A stretch of 64,000 nt of DNA from Lumbricus terrestris. Taxonomy: Eukaryota; Annelida; Clitellata; Crassiclitellata; Lumbricidae. The notes below the pieces were generated by a model that searched no databases, had not been told where the DNA came from, and saw nothing but the letters and a program-made list of their open reading frames with translations. Shown here one piece after another: positions 11,016 through 22,521 of the stretch (positions are counted from its first letter, which is position 1; every line of letters begins with the position of its first letter). The DNA lies in NCBI GenBank assembly GCA_949752735.1, contig OX457046.1, positions 31,968,316 to 32,032,315 on the forward strand, given 5' to 3'. Position numbers and translations under genes: made by a program.

Positions 11016-11792
11016 TAGAGAACATGTAAGATTTTAGCATAGATTTATAAGTAAGGTTGGTCAGTTTTTAGCGTACTATTAAATCTACAGAATTAACGCG
11101 GCTGACTGAGCGAGGCTATATAGCTCGGAAGGGAAGAGAAGATCGGCTTACACAAAGAACCACAAGTTCCAAAGAATTTTGCATGCGTAAAATATGCTGA
11201 ATTCCAAATCTGATTTGACTGAAAACACAGCTGGGGTTGGTGACACTTGGTGTTATGATGAAAAGAAAGCAGACAAGAGACCTGATTATGGTCTGTGGCA
11301 CATCTTTGGTCATATATGGTAATTTTTTGCTGTATTGTCCATGCAGGTCCCATCTAAATGCCCATTGAAATACTAACAGGGAATTCGTTGAATCCACCAA
11401 TCTGCAGAAGCAGCAGCAGCGGCGGCGGCATCTGCAACGAAAAAGTGCAGGGCAAGTGTGCCTCGAAAGATGGGCACTACGGATTGCTCTGACAAAAAAA
11501 TCCCCGACAAACAGATCCCGTTAAGATATCCTTGACAAAACAGCCCCGTCATATCAGTCTCACAAATAACCCCCACCGTCCGTCATATCGCCTTCAGTCA
11601 TCTCGACCCGTCCCAAAATGTCCAGTGTTCCAAGCACTTTAAGCCTGAACTGACAAGCCATGTTTAAATGCGGGGAGCCAGCGTCCGATGCTAACTGGTT
11701 TCATCCCAGTTGACGCGCTGTTCAGAAATTCTGGACGGAGTTGCTGCGTCAATCGATTACGATGATCCAAAACGGGGAATGAATATGACCAC
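11016..11792. other. Non-coding, nothing recognised
   Basis: Contains a short cagcagcagcggcggcgg run near 11410. No gene is supported. Confidence 0.3.
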
Positions 11793-12135
11793 CATGGGCG
11801 TACGAGGCGGGGATCTAGAGGGGACAGATGCCCCACCCCCCCCCCCCCATTTCGGGCAAAACTGTTTTTCGGGCGAGTAGACCCGGGAAATGACTAAAAA
11901 AGGTCATCAACTTTTCGGGAAATTTCGGGCAAGTCTGTTTTTTCGGGCAAGCAGACTAGGAAATGACTTTATAAAAGGTCATCAACTTTTCGGGTAACTT
12001 TGGGCAAGTCTGTTTTTTCGGGCAAGCAGACCGGGAAATGACTAAAAAAAAGGTCGTCAACTTTTTTTCTGGGAAATGTTTTCGGGCAGAAGTTTAATCT
12101 CCCCCCCCACTGCTGAAATCTCCCCTACGCCTATG
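11793..12135. mobile_element. hAT-like MITE with internal tandem repeats
   Basis: The ends catgggcgtacgagg and cctacgcctatg are imperfect inverted repeats. They are flanked by the perfect 8-bp duplication atgaccac (11785-11792, 12136-12143). The interior has three to four diverged ~65-bp tandem repeats built on ttcgggcaag and gggaaatgactaaaaaagg. Confidence 0.8.
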
Positions 12136-12143
12136 ATGACCAC

Positions 12144-12460
12144 CGTTGCACACTCTTACCAAATGGTTCCCATGCGTTTAGCCTAGGCCTACAGAATAAG
12201 TCACCTTTAGTAAAAAAAAATACACTCAATCATCGCACTGGGTCTTTATTTCAATTTAATTGGTTTTCATAACATTTCTTTCTTGTAGGCCTATTCAGTG
12301 ATTATTCACTATTCTCGATTCAGCTGCAGTCTTCCCTTATTGCGTTGCTTTCAATGCACTGGCCATCCACTTCTTAAGCGATATCATGACCCCATTTTGC
12401 GCGACGACCTCTGCTTGATTCTTAACTCGCCTCTGTAAGATAGCCACTGACTTAGTTTGT
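12144..12460. other. Non-coding, nothing recognised
   Basis: No feature is supported here. Confidence 0.3.
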
Positions 12461-12868
12461 TTTTATTTTTATTTATTTATCGCATTTGCTATAGCGCCCT
12501 TTCAAGCTCGCTACTCAGAGGCGCTCCCGACTACACCGCAGACACTGCATCGGAGTTTCCGCCGAAGCGCACGAGCAATTGCGAGTGAAGGACTTGCTGA
12601 AGGTCCAATCTAGGCCAAAGGTTTATATAATTTTCGTTAACTAATTAGTTTTCACCTCGATTATTGCCTGATTAATTTGTGATACTTGTTATGCTTTATG
12701 TATCTATTTTCCTGCCTTATATCTTAGTGTGCTTGATACATACGGACCAATAAAAAATTGATTGATTGATTGATTGATTGAAGGTCCCTACGCGGCGGTT
12801 GAGGTGGATTCGAACCTGGAACCCTTCGACTCCAAGGCACCGAACCCACCACTACACCACCGCGCCTC
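12461..12868 (-). mobile_element. tRNA-derived SINE, family 1, with nested retroposon
   Basis: Read on the minus strand, a tRNA-like head (gtggtgtagtggtgggttc A-box-like region and ggttcgaatcc B box) is followed by a body with gcgctcccg and gagtagcgagcttgaaagggcgc, and an ataaata-type tail at the low-coordinate end. The same body is at 50941-51186. The copy is interrupted by a 172-base insertion at 12607-12778. Confidence 0.7.
12607..12778 (+). mobile_element. Retroposon 3' end inserted in the SINE
   Basis: Bounded by a 9-bp duplication tgaaggtcc (12598-12606, 12779-12787) within SINE sequence. It ends in an aataaa signal followed by a (attg)n tail, the structure of a non-LTR retroposon 3' end. 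Confidence 0.75.
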
Positions 12869-13271
12869 AAATGATTACACCTCCCGGAGAAGCTGGTGGA
12901 CTGACTGGGCGCTCTTTTGACTGAATCGCTTAAATTTTCCGCCGCTTTGGCTTCAGATGCGGACTCATAATCACTTCAGTCTAGCGTGCTGGGAATTGAA
13001 AGGATTACACTCACTGCAGATGCCAATATGATGTCTTGCTTTCCAGTCTTAGCCATCGGAAAATTTGATTCAGGTCCCAGACAGCAAACATACATACAAT
13101 CTCCTAATGAACATTGGCGTTACGGCGACATATACGGTAAAATATTACTATTATTATTGCAATTACTTGTTTGTCCCGAGGCAGGCCTACATAATTATGA
13201 TCTCTCAGGACTTGCAGACTAATCAATAAAATAAAAACTTCTGGAACGGCACATAGTAATCGCTGAAATTT
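12869..13271. other. Non-coding, nothing recognised
   Basis: A 78-codon open frame at 12986-13222 has no supporting motif. Confidence 0.3.
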
Positions 13272-13887
<616 letters not shown>

Positions 13888-13919
13888 TAGTAGTAGTTAA
13901 TAGTACAATTGTTTTAATG

Positions 13920-14140
13920 ACTATTATCGTCATTATCATTATTATTGTCATTACCATTGTCATCATCATCATCATCGTCGTCATCATAACCACCACCATC
14001 ACCACCACCACTCCCATCGCCACCATCATCACCACCACCATCACCACCTCCATCACCACCACCATCACCACTCCCATCGCCACCACCACCACCATCACCA
14101 CCACCATCACCACCGTCACCACCATCACCATCACTGCCAT
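13920..14140. repeat. Trinucleotide array (CAT)n/(CAC)n
   Basis: Imperfect cat and cac repeats on the plus strand, beginning about 30 bases after the previous array. The G-rich strand switches between the two arrays. Confidence 0.9.
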
Positions 14141-15593
14141 TATAATGCTTATTAGTACGCCTTCTGTGAATTTAAAAAAGGAAAGCTCGCTGAATTTTCG
14201 TCCTTCCTCAACAGTTACTCTCCACCCACTCTTCACTCATCCTCTGGGAATGTCCCTTTGTTATATTACGCAACAATTCTGATGAATTCATCGTAGTAAT
14301 CTTGTAGCAGACCATCCCGCACATTCAGATGAATGGTTATGACTGGTTTATGCCGCCCGTCATGTTTTGAACGTGTGGTCGGTTTTCCGCACCAGACCGG
14401 CTGCTTTAACAAAAGTCGTGCACTCTAAGGCCGACCGTTTGTCATGTTTCTATTATATCTATGCGGAGTTATGGTCGTTTACAAACACATTATTCGGTGC
14501 AATTGCACCTTTACTTCCTAAATCTGCATTAGAAATACGGAAATATTCCGTGGTGAAGTTCGTTTGCTATCAAGAATTGAAGTGTAAAGTTTCAGTGCAT
14601 TGATGATTCTTGGGGTATTCTCGATCTCCAGAGGTAAGAGACAAAACTATTGGCCATGAGAATGGTAAGCCTACTATTATAGGCTAATGATATACCTTGA
14701 AATGCTGTTTATCTTTCATGCATTGCAGTAGGCCCTATCTCAATAAATACATTTCGGTCAATTTGTATAGCGCCACGTTGAAGGCCTCACTTAAATCTAT
14801 AGGCCCTCCTAACACAGCCTCGTCGAAGAAGTGGCAGTGCTACTTTTGATTGTTTCGACAAGGTAAGTAGGTTAAGCAATTAAATAAAAAATGCTTGAAT
14901 AAATATGAAAAATATGTAAGCAAATGTGTAAGTTGGCTGCACAATCGGATTATGAATCTTAACAACTATTGCATTTTAGTTAACCATCAAAGATGCGATG
15001 TGCGTTATAGGATCGCGTGCCATGTCATCGTTGTCAAAGTCGATCGTGTGCTATACAATACTCTTTTTAACTCTCAACAACGTAACAATATCTGATTGTT
15101 TGGTGCCTAACAGGCTGATTCCTGGTCCCATATTATAGGGACGAGAGCCTGTTTAAAAGGTTGCCGCTACTTGCTACATTTTTTCATTATTTTTAATCTT
15201 GTTATTGTTAAGCACTGTGTGTTTGTTTTATATTCAACTTCGGCGTCACATTGTGAATTTGCTAAGGGAGTAATAAAAGCTATGCTTATACTTACCTATA
15301 CTTACTTACCTACTTATGATGCACGCTCCATTAGATCAGCCAGCTTACTTACTTGCACGTTTATTCCTATTGATTTAAGATCCTATTGTGGTGCCATCTT
15401 CACTTTTCTTCAGCCCTTCGCTACTTGAAATCTGTCTTATTTACTCGGGGCTCCTCTGAATAGGTAGCATGCCTATACCGTAAGAGGCGCGTTATAAATT
15501 CTCTTCCACGATACCGATATTCATGTAAGCCTATCTGAACAAATCTTCTATTGTTATCGAGCAGCTCTGCATCAATGTGTTGTAGGCCTAGAC
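14141..15593. other. Non-coding, nothing recognised
   Basis: No gene, RNA or element ends are supported. It may contain the promoter or an intron of the downstream two-pass membrane protein gene. Confidence 0.3.
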
Positions 15594-15986
15594 ATGGAGA
15601 AGTCTAAAGCACTAGTCCACCACGATCATCCACAGTTAGACAAGAAGCAAGTCCGGTCATTCTACGCGCTGCCAACGTTCCCTATAGGCGCGAAGATATT
15701 CGGCATCCCCGGACTACTACTGACGTTTAGCGGTTTGCTGATGATAATACTCTACGTCGCCAAATATCCGCGGAGCCAGCTGGGTAGACTGGGGTACATC
15801 TACGTAGCCGTTGGAAGCACGGCTACTGTCGTCGCCATTTTTCTATGGTTATGTTCCGGCTATTGTTCATGGAAACGGGTGGAAAGAGAGGACGATGAAG
15901 CCGAGAAAGGTCAGGTTGTGTCGGTGACGAAGCCGGAGAAAGAACTGATAGATTTCCATCCGAAGTTGTTGATCTGGTATAGCTGA
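15594..15986 (+). CDS. Two-pass small membrane protein, 130 residues
   Basis: An uninterrupted frame with normal codon use, unlike its AT-rich flanks. Residues 1-33 are polar, with His and Lys. A first hydrophobic segment covers about 34-56 and a second about 66-89, separated by a short KYPRSQLGRLG loop, followed by WKRV and an acidic/basic cytoplasmic-type tail to residue 130. The size and hairpin topology recall small TMEM-type proteins such as TMEM100, but no diagnostic motif supports that name. The frame is open upstream of the ATG and a ttgtag lies just before, so this may be a single-exon gene or the last coding exon of a spliced one. A polyadenylation signal follows at 16138. Confidence 0.7.
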   Translation: MEKSKALVHHDHPQLDKKQVRSFYALPTFPIGAKIFGIPGLLLTFSGLLMIILYVAKYPRSQLGRLGYIYVAVGSTATVVAIFLWLCSGYCSWKRVEREDDEAEKGQVVSVTKPEKELIDFHPKLLIWYS

Positions 15987-16137
15987 AATGTCTTTTCGCC
16001 GATCCTCTTCGCTTGATATCTATGGATAATTATTCTCTGTCACGACGCAGCGCTCGTGGTTAAGCGAGTGCCCTGTGTATTAGTATTATAGCGCTTTAGA
16101 AATCTCCGATGACGATTTTTGTAAATTATCTTCGTTT

Positions 16138-16143
16138 AATAAA
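16138..16143 (+). terminator. Polyadenylation signal of the two-pass protein gene
   Basis: aataaa lies 152 bases after the stop codon. The intervening 3' UTR has a gcgcttt-agaaatctccgatgac stretch resembling retroposon 3' ends found elsewhere in the window. Confidence 0.5.
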
Positions 16144-16176
16144 TTAGACTGACATTATTAGAATTATTGTTTTTTG

Positions 16177-16178
16177 TA

Positions 16179-16232
<54 letters not shown>

Positions 16233-16290
16233 TCATCATCATCATCATCATTCATCATTATTCATCATCATCATCTTCATAAAGAAACTG
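16177..16290. repeat. Trinucleotide repeat (GTC)n/(ATC)n
   Basis: About 17 perfect cgt/gtc units are followed by atc units and interrupted attcatc. The arginine/histidine open frame across it is a repeat artefact. Confidence 0.9.
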
Positions 16291-17164
16291 TCATTTATTA
16301 CGGTACGCGCTAGACATGAACTCAGTATGTTCACAAGTCATTGTATGAACAGATGATCACGTGATGTTATTGCGGGAATCTAATTTAACTGTTTGGCAGC
16401 CATGGAGGACGTTCGTCTGCTCCACTGATCCACTGCTATTAATCTATTGATTCTGTGATGCTCTGTTGATATTGGTGTCAATAAAAAGTCTTGAGTTGAG
16501 TTGAGTCCAATGCTCCACTGCTCTACCAACGCCATTTGGCATTTGCCTCAACTTTCATATCACCTAATATTATCAAACTTTGTTTCATTTTCAAATTATT
16601 TGAGTATCAAAAGTCGGTTAAAGATTTGCGACTATTTTTGCAAAGCCTGGCATCCGGAAAGAACAAGCCATGATAATTTGGTTTTTTTTATTTCAAATTA
16701 TTTATGAATGCACTGAATGCACACCGGTGTTTTTCATTACAGTTCAAAATATAAAAAGTTGATCACAAGTTATCATCGGAGTCGAATTCGACTGATTGGC
16801 AGCCGTGCAAGGCGCTCATTACGTACTGCCGCTCATTTGACCAAGGCCATCTAACGAATGTAAGGCTGAGTGAAACTTTTCGGAGAGAAAAACATCACCG
16901 GAGCTGCTTCAGTTATTGACTTAACAGCTCTGGTTTTCCCCACTTCTATCAACAAATCAAGTCGACTTTCTTTGTAAACATGAAACACCGCTCAACTCTA
17001 GTGTTGACCTGCGGCACAATGACTAACAGGTCTAACTTCGGATCAGCTCGCTGTAAAGTAGGCCTACGTACGACTTTTCGGGTGTCTATCACTTTAGCGT
17101 TCTAGATAATTCGGCCGGTGCAACGTATTCATATAATACGGTATCTTTTAGTGAGCCGACTTCC
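16291..17164. other. Non-coding, nothing recognised
   Basis: No feature is supported. It precedes the tRNA array. Confidence 0.3.
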
Positions 17165-17292
17165 ACATTGACACGACTAGGCTCTTTTTTTTCATCAAAC
17201 CAAGCTCCATTATTTCAGGAAAACTTATTTTTCTCAATCCAACTTCTATTTAGGCTACTAGTAATTTTTGGTCAATCCAATTTGTAGGCCTA
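17165..17292. repeat. Short minisatellite-like segment, related to 38.35 kb array
   Basis: Three diverged ~37-base units with tttttcatcaaaccaagctcc, ttctcaatccaacttctattt and ggtcaatccaatttg. The same unit forms the longer array inside the element at 38166-38719. Confidence 0.5.
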
Positions 17293-17565
17293 TGCGATAA
17301 AAGTGAAAACCCATAATTTAGAACGCAGAAGCGATGAATCGCAGACTTTCATGTACCCGTATTCTTCATTTAGCCTACAGAAGCTCTAACGGAGAACGTT
17401 TTGCTGGCAAGAGACCATGCAGTTACAAAGTTCAATAGTTTGCACTTCATTAAGAACAGTCGGTATTGGTTTCTGCCAGTCGTGGAAAATTGTTGAAAAT
17501 GGTTTTAGACACAAGACAGGGGACAGGTAGGCTTTAAAATGTTAGGCCTACGTCGAGGCCATAAA

Positions 17566-17638
17566 GGGCCTGTGGCGCAATGGATAACGCGTCTGACTAC
17601 GGATCAGAAGATTCCAGGTTCGACTCCTGGCAGGCTCG
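17566..17638 (+). tRNA. tRNA-Arg(ACG)
   Basis: 73 bases, 7-bp acceptor gggcctg/caggctc, anticodon loop ctacgga with ACG, T arm ccagg-ttcgact-cctgg, discriminator G. A T-run (ttttt) follows within 10 bases as the Pol III terminator. Confidence 0.95.
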
Positions 17639-18188
17639 AACATTTTTCAATAGTTTGACAATAATATTAGAAACGTGCTCAATTGTTTATTTCGAAAGCA
17701 TATTATCAGCCATCGCTTAGATTAGGCCTAGCCTACAAGTTTGTCAAAACACAAGAAAAACAGATGATGGATAGAAAATAACGGTTCTTGGAAAACAGAG
17801 AGCAAATGCTGTAGTCTATTCTTCTTCGCCACAGAACAGCAACAGGCAACATTAAATGGAGACGTAGGTCTCGGGAGTATAGAGCTTAAGTTCACAGGCT
17901 CCAACAGTACTGGTTTTAAATAATTGTAGGCCTACAGAAGCAAAATAGGCAGGGATTGGGCGGTTTCAATCCCCCAGTCATTCTTACAGCTCCAGATTGA
18001 AGTCTGTTTTCACACCCCAATTGCAAAATTCCAAGTGGATCAAAGACGAACCCCTAACTCCCAGTTATTTTTTTTACAAAATTCTCACACTGTGGACACC
18101 GTAGATAATAAAAATGCATGCTAAAAATGGATAGTTTGCGGGATATGTGACAGGCGTTCAGAAGACAAGCAGCAAATGACGATAACAA
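17639..18188. other. tRNA array spacer
   Basis: About 550 bases of duplicated spacer, homologous to 18506-19056 and to parts of 20100-20823 and 21480-22176. No gene is seen. Confidence 0.6.
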
Positions 18189-18259
18189 GCATCGGTGGTT
18201 CAGTGGTAGAATGCTCGCCTGCCACGCGGGCGGCCCGGGTTCGATTCCCGGCCGATGCA
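18189..18259 (+). tRNA. tRNA-Gly(GCC)
   Basis: 71 bases, acceptor gcatcgg/ccgatgc, anticodon loop ctgccac with GCC, T arm ccggg-ttcgatt-cccgg. tttt follows at once. Confidence 0.95.
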
Positions 18260-18432
18260 CATTTTGATCCTTCTCACGTAGACCCATGGATTGAATACAA
18301 GAATGTGATAATTTTCGTTTTTCACTTTTGAACGAACAGCTCTAGCCTAGTCGTGCACAACTTCCAACAAACCATGGGAAATTTATTTCCAGGAAATTAT
18401 TGATTTTAAAGACTTAGCCTATACGATTATAC

Positions 18433-18505
18433 GGGCCTGTGGCGCAATGGGTAACGCGTCTGACTACGGATCAGAAGATTCCAGGTTCGACTCCTGGCAG
18501 GCTCA
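18433..18505 (+). tRNA. tRNA-Arg(ACG), variant copy
   Basis: All stems pair and the anticodon is ACG. It differs from the other copies by aatgggtaac in the D loop (A to G) and by discriminator A instead of G. A ttttt terminator follows. Probably a gene, though the discriminator change could affect charging. Confidence 0.85.
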
Positions 18506-19056
18506 AACATTTTTCAATAGTTTGTCAATAATAATTATTAGCAACGTGCTCAATTGTTTATTTTCGAAAGCATATTATCAGCCACCGCTTAGATTAGGCC
18601 TAGCCTACAAGTTTGTCAAAACACAAGAAAAACAGATGATGGCTATAAAGTAACGGTTCTTGGAAAACAGAGCGTAGGCTAAATGCTGTTGTCTATACTT
18701 CTTCGCCACAGAACAGCAACAGGCAACATTTAATGGAGATCTGCAGGACTCAGGAGTCCAGAGCTGAAGTTCAAAGACTCCAACAGTAGGCCTACTGTTT
18801 TCAATAATTGTGCAAATGCAAAATGGTTGGACACGCAGGGTGACATTCTTAGAGCTCCGTAGTAAAGTCTGTTTTTCACACCCAAATTCCAAATTCCAAG
18901 TGGATCATAGCCGAATTCCTAACCCCAAGTTATTTTAGCACAATTTTCACACTGTGGACACGGTAGATAATAAAAAAAAATACACGTTGAAAATGGATAG
19001 TTTTGCGGGATATGTGACAAGCGTTCAGAAGACAAGCCGCGAACGATGATAAACAA
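18506..19056. other. tRNA array spacer
   Basis: Second copy of the 550-base spacer. The minus-strand open frames here are accidental. Confidence 0.6.
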
Positions 19057-19127
19057 GCATCGGCGGTTCAGTGGTAGAATGCTCGCCTGCCACGCGGGCG
19101 GCTCGGGTTCGATTCCCGGCCGATGCA
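19057..19127 (+). tRNA. tRNA-Gly(GCC)
   Basis: 71 bases. It differs from the main sequence at a few positions, including T in the first T-stem position, which leaves a G-U pair. Anticodon GCC is intact and tttt follows. Confidence 0.92.
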
Positions 19128-19301
19128 CATTTTGATCCTTCTCACGTAGACCTGTGAATTGAATACAGGAATGCGATAATTTTCACTTTTCACTTTGAAC
19201 GAACAACTCTAGCCTAGTCGTGCACTACTTCCAACAAACCATGTGGAAATGTCATTCCAGCAAACTATTGATCCTTAAAGTCTTAGCTTATACGTTCACA
19301 G

Positions 19302-19374
19302 GGGCCTGTGGCGCAATGGATAACGCGTCTGACTACGGATCAGAAGATTCCAGGTTCGACTCCTGGCAGGCTCG
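19302..19374 (+). tRNA. tRNA-Arg(ACG)
   Basis: 73 bases, identical in all recognised elements to the 17566 copy. Followed by aaaatgtttta. Confidence 0.95.
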
Positions 19375-19741
19375 AAAATGTTTTAGAGCGCATCGCAAGA
19401 TAGGTCTATAGCTACTTGACCCTACTTAGAATTTAAAAACTATTCTAACTGTAAATGTTTGCCTAATTTGCTTGACTGCCTTTTGCCAGTCGCGTTTCTC
19501 ATTGTAGGCCTATTGCAGGCCGTCTGCAGTTATTTTGGTAGGCTTAGTTAATATTTGAGATTTGTGTTTAGATGAACTTTAGGCCTACTTCCTTAGACTT
19601 AGGCCCAATTTCACGCGAACGTTTCATCGTTGAATTTGCAGTTCTAGCCTATTCACCTACTACTTCCAACCATCATATGGAAATTTCTTTCCTGGAAATA
19701 TTGATCTTTGAGACTTGACATATCATCCTAATCTATTGTAT
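19375..19741. other. tRNA array spacer, second type
   Basis: This spacer resembles the region after the Arg gene at 24063 (ttttagagc-atcgca, gccgtctgc) and differs from the 550-base spacer. Confidence 0.5.
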
Positions 19742-19814
19742 GGGCCTGTGGCGCAATGGATAACGCGTCTGACTACGGATCAGAAGATTCCAGGTTCGAC
19801 TCCTGGCAGGCTCG
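19742..19814 (+). tRNA. tRNA-Arg(ACG)
   Basis: 73 bases, intact stems, ACG anticodon and a downstream ttttt. Confidence 0.95.
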
Positions 19815-19998
19815 AACGTTTTTCAATAGTTTGCACTTAACAACATTCCGTATTGGTTTCCGACCGTCGTGGAAAATTGTTGAAAATGGTTTAAGACACT
19901 GGACAGTGAACAGGTATAAGCTTACATAGGCTTTAAAATGTTAGGCCTACATGGAGGCAATCATGTCGCTGGTTGATGTAGTCAACAGTACTAAACAG

Positions 19999-20069
19999 GC
20001 ATCGGTGGTTCAGTGGTAGAATGCTCGTCTGACACGCGGGTGACCTGGATTCGATTACAGGCCGATGAC
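19999..20069 (+). pseudogene. tRNA-Gly-derived pseudogene with GAC anticodon
   Basis: The 5' half matches tRNA-Gly, but the loop reads ctgacac, giving anticodon GAC (valine), and the T stem (ctgga against acagg) no longer pairs. The last acceptor pair is also lost. Same length as the gene, so it decayed by substitutions only. It sits in the same array position as the degenerate copy at 21353. Confidence 0.8.
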
Positions 20070-20823
20070 TTTTTTTAACCCGTTCGTAGTCTATCAGTTT
20101 GTAACGCAGTAGTCTAGTACCTGGTAGTATTCTTACAATTTGTTTAGGAATCCCGTTGAGTAACAGTCGACTCGGGCAATCGAACAGAAAATCAAATGTG
20201 ACTTATTTAAATTAACTATTATAGAATACCTAGGATTTCTCATTATTCTGTCAATTAGAAACGTGCCCAATAATTATTGTTTATTTTCGAAAGCATATAA
20301 GTCATCGCTTAGATTAGGTCAAGCCTACAAGTTTGTCAAAACACAAGAAAAACAGATGATGGATATAAAATAGCGGTTCTTGGAAAACAAAGAGTAGGCT
20401 AACTGTTGTTGTCAATAGGGCCTACTTCTTCGCCACAGAACAGCAACATGCAGCATTAAATGGAGACCTCAAGACTCAGGAGTCTAGAGCTGAAGTTCAC
20501 AGGCTCCAACAGTATGGCTACTGGTTCTAAATAATTGTGCGCAGAAGCAACATGGTTAGACATGCTAGGAGACAATTATTGAGGGGTTGAGGTTGGGGGG
20601 GGGGGGGGGGGGGCATTCTTAGACTGGGGGATTGAAGTCGGTTCATCACATTCCAATTCCAAAATTCCAAGTGAGTCATAGACGAACCCCTAACCCAAGT
20701 TTCTTCCCCGCAATTCTCACACTGTGGACACGGTAGATAATTTAAAAATTGCACGCTGAAGATGGATAGTTTGCGGGATATGTGACAGGCGTTCAGAAGA
20801 CAAGCAGCAAATGACGATAACAA
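20070..20823. other. tRNA array spacer
   Basis: About 750 bases of duplicated spacer with a poly-G run at about 20596-20613. It is homologous to 21421-22176. Confidence 0.55.
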
Positions 20824-20894
20824 GCATCGGTGGTTCAGTGGTAGAATGCTCGCCTGCCACGCGGGCGGCCCGGGTTCGATTCCCGGCCGATGCA
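20824..20894 (+). tRNA. tRNA-Gly(GCC)
   Basis: 71 bases, intact, anticodon GCC, followed by tttt. Confidence 0.95.
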
Positions 20895-21073
20895 CATTTT
20901 GATTCTTTTCAAGTAGGCCTATGGATTGAATACAGGAATGTAATAATTTTCGTTTTTCACTTTTTAACGAAAAATTAACTCTAGCCTAGTCGTGCACAAC
21001 TTCCATCAAACCATGTGGAAATTTATTTCCAGGAAATTATTGATCTTAAAGACTTAACCTGTACGGTCATAAG

Positions 21074-21146
21074 GGGCCTGTGGCGCAATGGATAACGCGT
21101 CTGACTACGGATCAGAAGATTCCAGGTTCGACTCCTGGCAGGCTCG
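21074..21146 (+). tRNA. tRNA-Arg(ACG)
   Basis: 73 bases, intact, anticodon ACG, ttttt downstream. Confidence 0.95.
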
Positions 21147-21352
21147 AACATTTTTCAATAGTTTGCACTTGACAACATTCGGTACGGTAGGCCTATTGGT
21201 TTCCGCCAGTCGTGGAAAATTGTTGAAAATGGTTTTAGACACAGGGCAGCGAACAGGTAGGATTTAAAACGTTAGGCCTAGGCCTTAATGGAGGCGATCA
21301 TGCCGATGGTTGATGTATAAGCTTAGTCAACAGTACTGTATTCTACAAACAG

Positions 21353-21420
21353 GCATCGGCGGATCAGTGGTAGAATGTTCGTTTGCCACGCGGTTGACCT
21401 GGTTGATTCCAGGCCGATGA
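21353..21420 (+). pseudogene. tRNA-Gly pseudogene
   Basis: Begins gcatcggcggatcag. The GCC triplet is retained, but the anticodon stem is weakened (gttcgt), the T loop is shortened and the end reads ccgatga. It corresponds in array position to the 19999 pseudogene. Confidence 0.8.
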
Positions 21421-22176
21421 CGTTTTTTAACCCGTTCGTGTCGGTTTTTAACTTAGTAGGCGTAGCGGTAGCCTAGTAGTATAATCCTACAGACCTACAG
21501 TACCAGGTATGCTTAGGAATCTCGTTGACTAGCAGTAGGTTCAGGCAATCGAACAGAAAATCAAATGTGACTTATTTAAATGAAATATTATAGAATATAG
21601 AGGATTTTCTGTCTATTAGAAACGTGTTCAATTGTTATTTCCGAAAGCATAGGCCTATCAGTCATCGCTTAGACTAATTCTAGCCTACAAGTTTGCCCAA
21701 ACACAAAAAAACAGATGATGGATATAAAATAACGGTTCTGGGAAAACAAAGAGTAGACTAACTGTTGTTGTCTATTATTCTTCGCCAAAAAACAGCAACA
21801 GGCAACGTTAAAATAATGGAACCCTCTGGAATCAGAAGTCTAGAGTTGAAATTCACAGGATCCAACAGTAGGCTACTGGTTTTAGCCTAATTTTGCAGAA
21901 GCAAAATGGTTGGACACGCAGGGTGACAATTGTGGAGGGGTTTGGAGGTTTCAATACCCCATGCAGTCATTCTTAGGGCTCCATAGTAAAGTCTATTTTT
22001 CACTCCACAATTCAAAATTCCAAGTGGAACATAGACGAACCCCAACCACCAGTTATTTTTACACAATTCTCACACTGTGGACACGGTAGATAATTTAAAA
22101 ATTGCATGCTGAAGATGGATAGTTTGCGGGATATGTGACAGGCGTTCAGAAGACAAGCAGCAAATGACGATAACAA
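21421..22176. other. tRNA array spacer
   Basis: Homologous to 20070-20823. No gene is seen. Confidence 0.55.
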
Positions 22177-22247
22177 GCATCGGCGGTTCAGTGGTAGAAT
22201 GCTCGCCTGCCACGCGGGCGGCCCGGGTTCGATTCCCGGCCGATGCA
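22177..22247 (+). tRNA. tRNA-Gly(GCC)
   Basis: 71 bases, intact stems, anticodon GCC, tttt downstream. Confidence 0.95.
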
Positions 22248-22521
22248 CATTTTGATCCTGTTCGTTGGGGGATTGAATTAATATAGGACTGTGTTTCGAA
22301 TTTTTCACTCATTCGACAGTTTTCTGTTTTCCAAAATTGAGAGCTTGATCGAATGTGAAATTTTTCTCTTCGTATTTTTTTACAAAAGTGATTTCCCGCC
22401 GTGAAGAGTTCTCTTAATTAAGCGAACCATAACTTCAGGTAGGTAAAACTTCAAACGCAAACTTGATCGTTTGTGGATCTGTGACAAGGTTCAGAAAACA
22501 AGCAGTTCGCCACATCAACAA

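Noticed and set aside
18054..18287. Recurring peptide encoded antisense to tRNA-Gly (HRPGIEPGPPAWQASILPL type)
   Set aside because: It is the reverse complement of tRNA-Gly and recurs only because the tRNA gene is repeated.
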